From NCBI GenBank assembly GCA_947595555.1, contig CANQES010000063.1, positions 1 through 7,835 of the forward strand: a stretch of DNA of 7,835 nt, read 5' to 3'. Below are positions 6,338 to 7,835 of the stretch, one piece after another; within the stretch, counting starts at the first letter, position 1, and each line of letters begins with the position of its first letter. The notes below the pieces were generated by a model. It saw nothing but the letters and a program-made list of their open reading frames with translations, searched no databases and was not told where the DNA came from. This DNA comes from an uncultured Clostridia bacterium. Its GTDB lineage: Bacteria > Bacillota > Clostridia > TANB77 > CAG-508. Position numbers and translations under genes: made by a program.

Positions 6338-7648
6338 TTATATTACTCTTCTAGCCCCTTGATAACTTCCTGGTTTTGCTTGATCTATTGAAACAATACA
6401 TACTGTTTTACCTGGTTTTGGTGCATGGATTACTTGACCTCCACCTACATATATAGCAACGTGACCACTATAAATTACTAAATCTCCTGCTGACAAATTG
6501 CTTCTACTTACTGCTATTCCAACTCCTGCTTGCCCTCCTGATGTACGTGGTAAGTTAATACCAAAGTGTTTATATACATAAGAAGTAAATCCTGAACAGT
6601 CAAATCCTGTTGAAGGTGATGTTCCTCCATATGTATATTTTGTTCCAATAAATTGTTTTGCATATGCAACTACTTCTGCCCCTTTGTTAGATGTTGCTAC
6701 TTGTGCTGACTCTACTTGTGTAGTTGTTGTTTTGTTTTCTGATTTTGTTTCTACTTCAGCTGTTGTTCTTCTTGCACCACTACTTCTTGATGTTGTTGTT
6801 TGCTTATTTTCAGATAAGTAAGTTGATAATATATATCCTTCTTTTCCATTTGCTTTTACTTGACTCCAACCATTTACTTCTGCAAATACTTCTACTGCTG
6901 TATTTTCTGTTAATGTTGCTACAACTTCTGAACTTGTGCTAGCTTCTTTTCTCAAGTTTACACTGCTTGCACTTACATATAATGTTTTTATTGCAACTTG
7001 TGGTTGTGGTTCTTGTGGTTGTGGTTCTTGTGGTTGAGGTTCTTGAGGTTGTGGCTGTTGTGATTCATTTACAGTTTCTTCTTTTTGTATCTTTTCTAAA
7101 CGAATCCATCCTTTTGTTGTTTCTATGTCTACACATGCCCATCCATTAATAACTTCTATAATATTAACTTCTTGTTCTTTTTTTACTTCTATAATGTCTG
7201 TAGCATTTATAACTGGTACTATTTTTAATTTGGTATCTTCTGCTACTTTTTGTTTTCCCAATTTTGTTTCTTCTTCCGGTTTCTCGTCTGATTTTTCATC
7301 TGCTTTTTCAATATTTGTATTTTGATTCATTGTTTCATTGTTTGCTACTGCATTATCTTCTGATACAGGTTCGTCTTCCACTAATAATAAGTCTTCTCTA
7401 ATATAACCTGTTATTCCTTTTACTTTTACTTTATACCAGCCTTCTTCTTTTTCTATTATGTCCACTCTATCATTTTCAGAAAATTGTTCTAATATCTTTG
7501 CATTTTCATCTGCTGTTTCTCTAAGGTTTGCTGTCTCTACATTGATTTTCGCTGTATTAGCTGCTAAGCTCATATTTATAAAAAACAAACTGATTATTCC
7601 TACGGCTGCCATGATTACAATGCTTTTTATATTCATTTCACTTTTCAT
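6338..7648 (-). CDS. Secreted SH3-domain NlpC/P60 peptidoglycan hydrolase
   Basis: This is an exported cell-wall endopeptidase, predicted to cut peptide stems of peptidoglycan. In order, the 436-residue protein has a signal peptide (1 to about 30, ending S-L-A-A), a first SH3-type domain (about 33-90, with N-L-R-E), an acidic linker, a second, more divergent SH3-type domain (about 138-187), a P-Q-P-Q-E repeat linker (about 198-217), a third SH3-type domain (about 222-280, with V-N-L-R-K), a Thr/Ser-rich linker, and an NlpC/P60 domain (about 323-436). The catalytic triad is visible: C351 in F-D-C-S-G-F, H396 in S-G-H-V-A-I-Y and H408 in V-I-H-A. It starts at ATG 7648 with AAGGAG (7657-7662) eight bases upstream and is the first gene of the operon with comEC. 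It may remodel the wall where DNA uptake occurs, but general wall turnover is equally possible. Confidence 0.93.
   Translation of the reverse strand: MKSEMNIKSIVIMAAVGIISLFFINMSLAANTAKINVETANLRETADENAKILEQFSENDRVDIIEKEEGWYKVKVKGITGYIREDLLLVEDEPVSEDNAVANNETMNQNTNIEKADEKSDEKPEEETKLGKQKVAEDTKLKIVPVINATDIIEVKKEQEVNIIEVINGWACVDIETTKGWIRLEKIQKEETVNESQQPQPQEPQPQEPQPQEPQPQVAIKTLYVSASSVNLRKEASTSSEVVATLTENTAVEVFAEVNGWSQVKANGKEGYILSTYLSENKQTTTSRSSGARRTTAEVETKSENKTTTTQVESAQVATSNKGAEVVAYAKQFIGTKYTYGGTSPSTGFDCSGFTSYVYKHFGINLPRTSGGQAGVGIAVSRSNLSAGDLVIYSGHVAIYVGGGQVIHAPKPGKTVCIVSIDQAKPGSYQGARRVI
6999..7058 (-). repeat. Four 15-base tandem repeats encoding Pro-Gln-Pro-Gln-Glu
   Basis: Two identical and two slightly diverged copies of a 15-base unit (plus-strand form tgtggttgtggttct) lie in tandem at 6999-7013, 7014-7028, 7029-7043 and 7044-7058. 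In the NlpC/P60 protein they encode the flexible Pro-Gln-Glu linker between the second and third SH3-type domains. The unit is a whole number of codons, so copy-number change would vary linker length without breaking the frame. Confidence 0.9.
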
Positions 7649-7697
7649 TTTAAAAACTCCTTATTATGCATATCGCAAATTTATCTCAACAATATCT

Positions 7698-7727
7698 ATT
7701 ATACTACACTTAGGATATTTTTGTCAA
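7698..7727 (-). promoter_or_regulatory. Strong sigma-A promoter of the nlpC-comEC operon
   Basis: On the minus strand a perfect TTGACA (7722-7727) is followed after 18 bases by a perfect TATAAT (7698-7703). Transcription would start near 7690, giving a leader of about 40 bases before the ATG of the NlpC/P60 gene. Since no promoter of similar quality is seen before comEC or the BofC-like gene, this probably serves all three. Confidence 0.85.
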
Positions 7728-7835
7728 GTTCTCCAGATTTTGCTAATAAATCTTATGCTAACGTGAAGTGAAAAAGTAAATGCAATTATTTAAACATATA
7801 ATATATTTTAGTCTTACATATGCTCTTAATGTACA

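Noticed and set aside
6724..7766. Several plus-strand open frames opposite the NlpC/P60 gene
   Set aside because: They are antisense shadows with low-complexity Leu/Val/Ser-rich translations and no ribosome sites.
7762..7835. A further gene at the right edge
   Set aside because: No start with ribosome site and no coding pattern is visible in the remaining 74 bases on either strand.

Overview
This window comes from an AT-rich, low-GC Gram-positive bacterium, most likely a member of the Clostridia (Bacillota). The evidence is A/T-rich codon choice, strong AGGAGG-type ribosome binding sites, near-consensus TTGACA/TATAAT promoters, a zinc-finger Clp ATPase of the ClpE/ClpC group, a BofC-like protein and a Gram-positive type secreted SH3/NlpC-P60 cell-wall hydrolase. 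The species cannot be named from the sequence alone.

Layout. The left edge holds a complete tRNA-Lys(UUU) on the minus strand. It has its own promoter, divergent from the promoter of a plus-strand pair: a ClpE-like AAA+ unfoldase (start best placed at 253), followed 9 bases later by pgsA (phosphatidylglycerophosphate synthase). A hairpin at about 3215-3238 lies between pgsA and a converging minus-strand operon and can serve as terminator for both sides. Read in its own direction, that operon starts at a strong promoter (7698-7727). It encodes a secreted protein with three SH3-type domains and an NlpC/P60 peptidase, then ComEC (the DNA-uptake channel with a metallo-beta-lactamase-like domain), then a membrane-anchored BofC-C-terminal-like protein.

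Main observation. comEC is not one open frame. It is a full-length 801-residue protein only if the ribosome moves +1 twice. Both shifts fall at an in-frame CGG codon followed by T (4502-4504 and 4000-4002). In both, skipping the C lets GGT (Gly) be read and restores exactly the expected family sequence: the DHxGG metal-site motif in one case and the G-V-K-V-Y-R-T C-terminal strand in the other. By manual scan, these two CGG triplets are the only in-frame CGG codons among roughly 2,400 codons of the five protein genes. Explanations to separate are: (a) codon-specific +1 frameshifting, or four-base reading, at a rare or unassigned CGG codon; (b) two independent single-base lesions making a pseudogene; (c) sequencing or assembly error. 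The shared context and otherwise intact gene make (a) worth serious testing, but the window alone cannot prove it.

The remaining genes look ordinary and intact. No CRISPR array, insertion sequence, phage gene or riboswitch was recognised.
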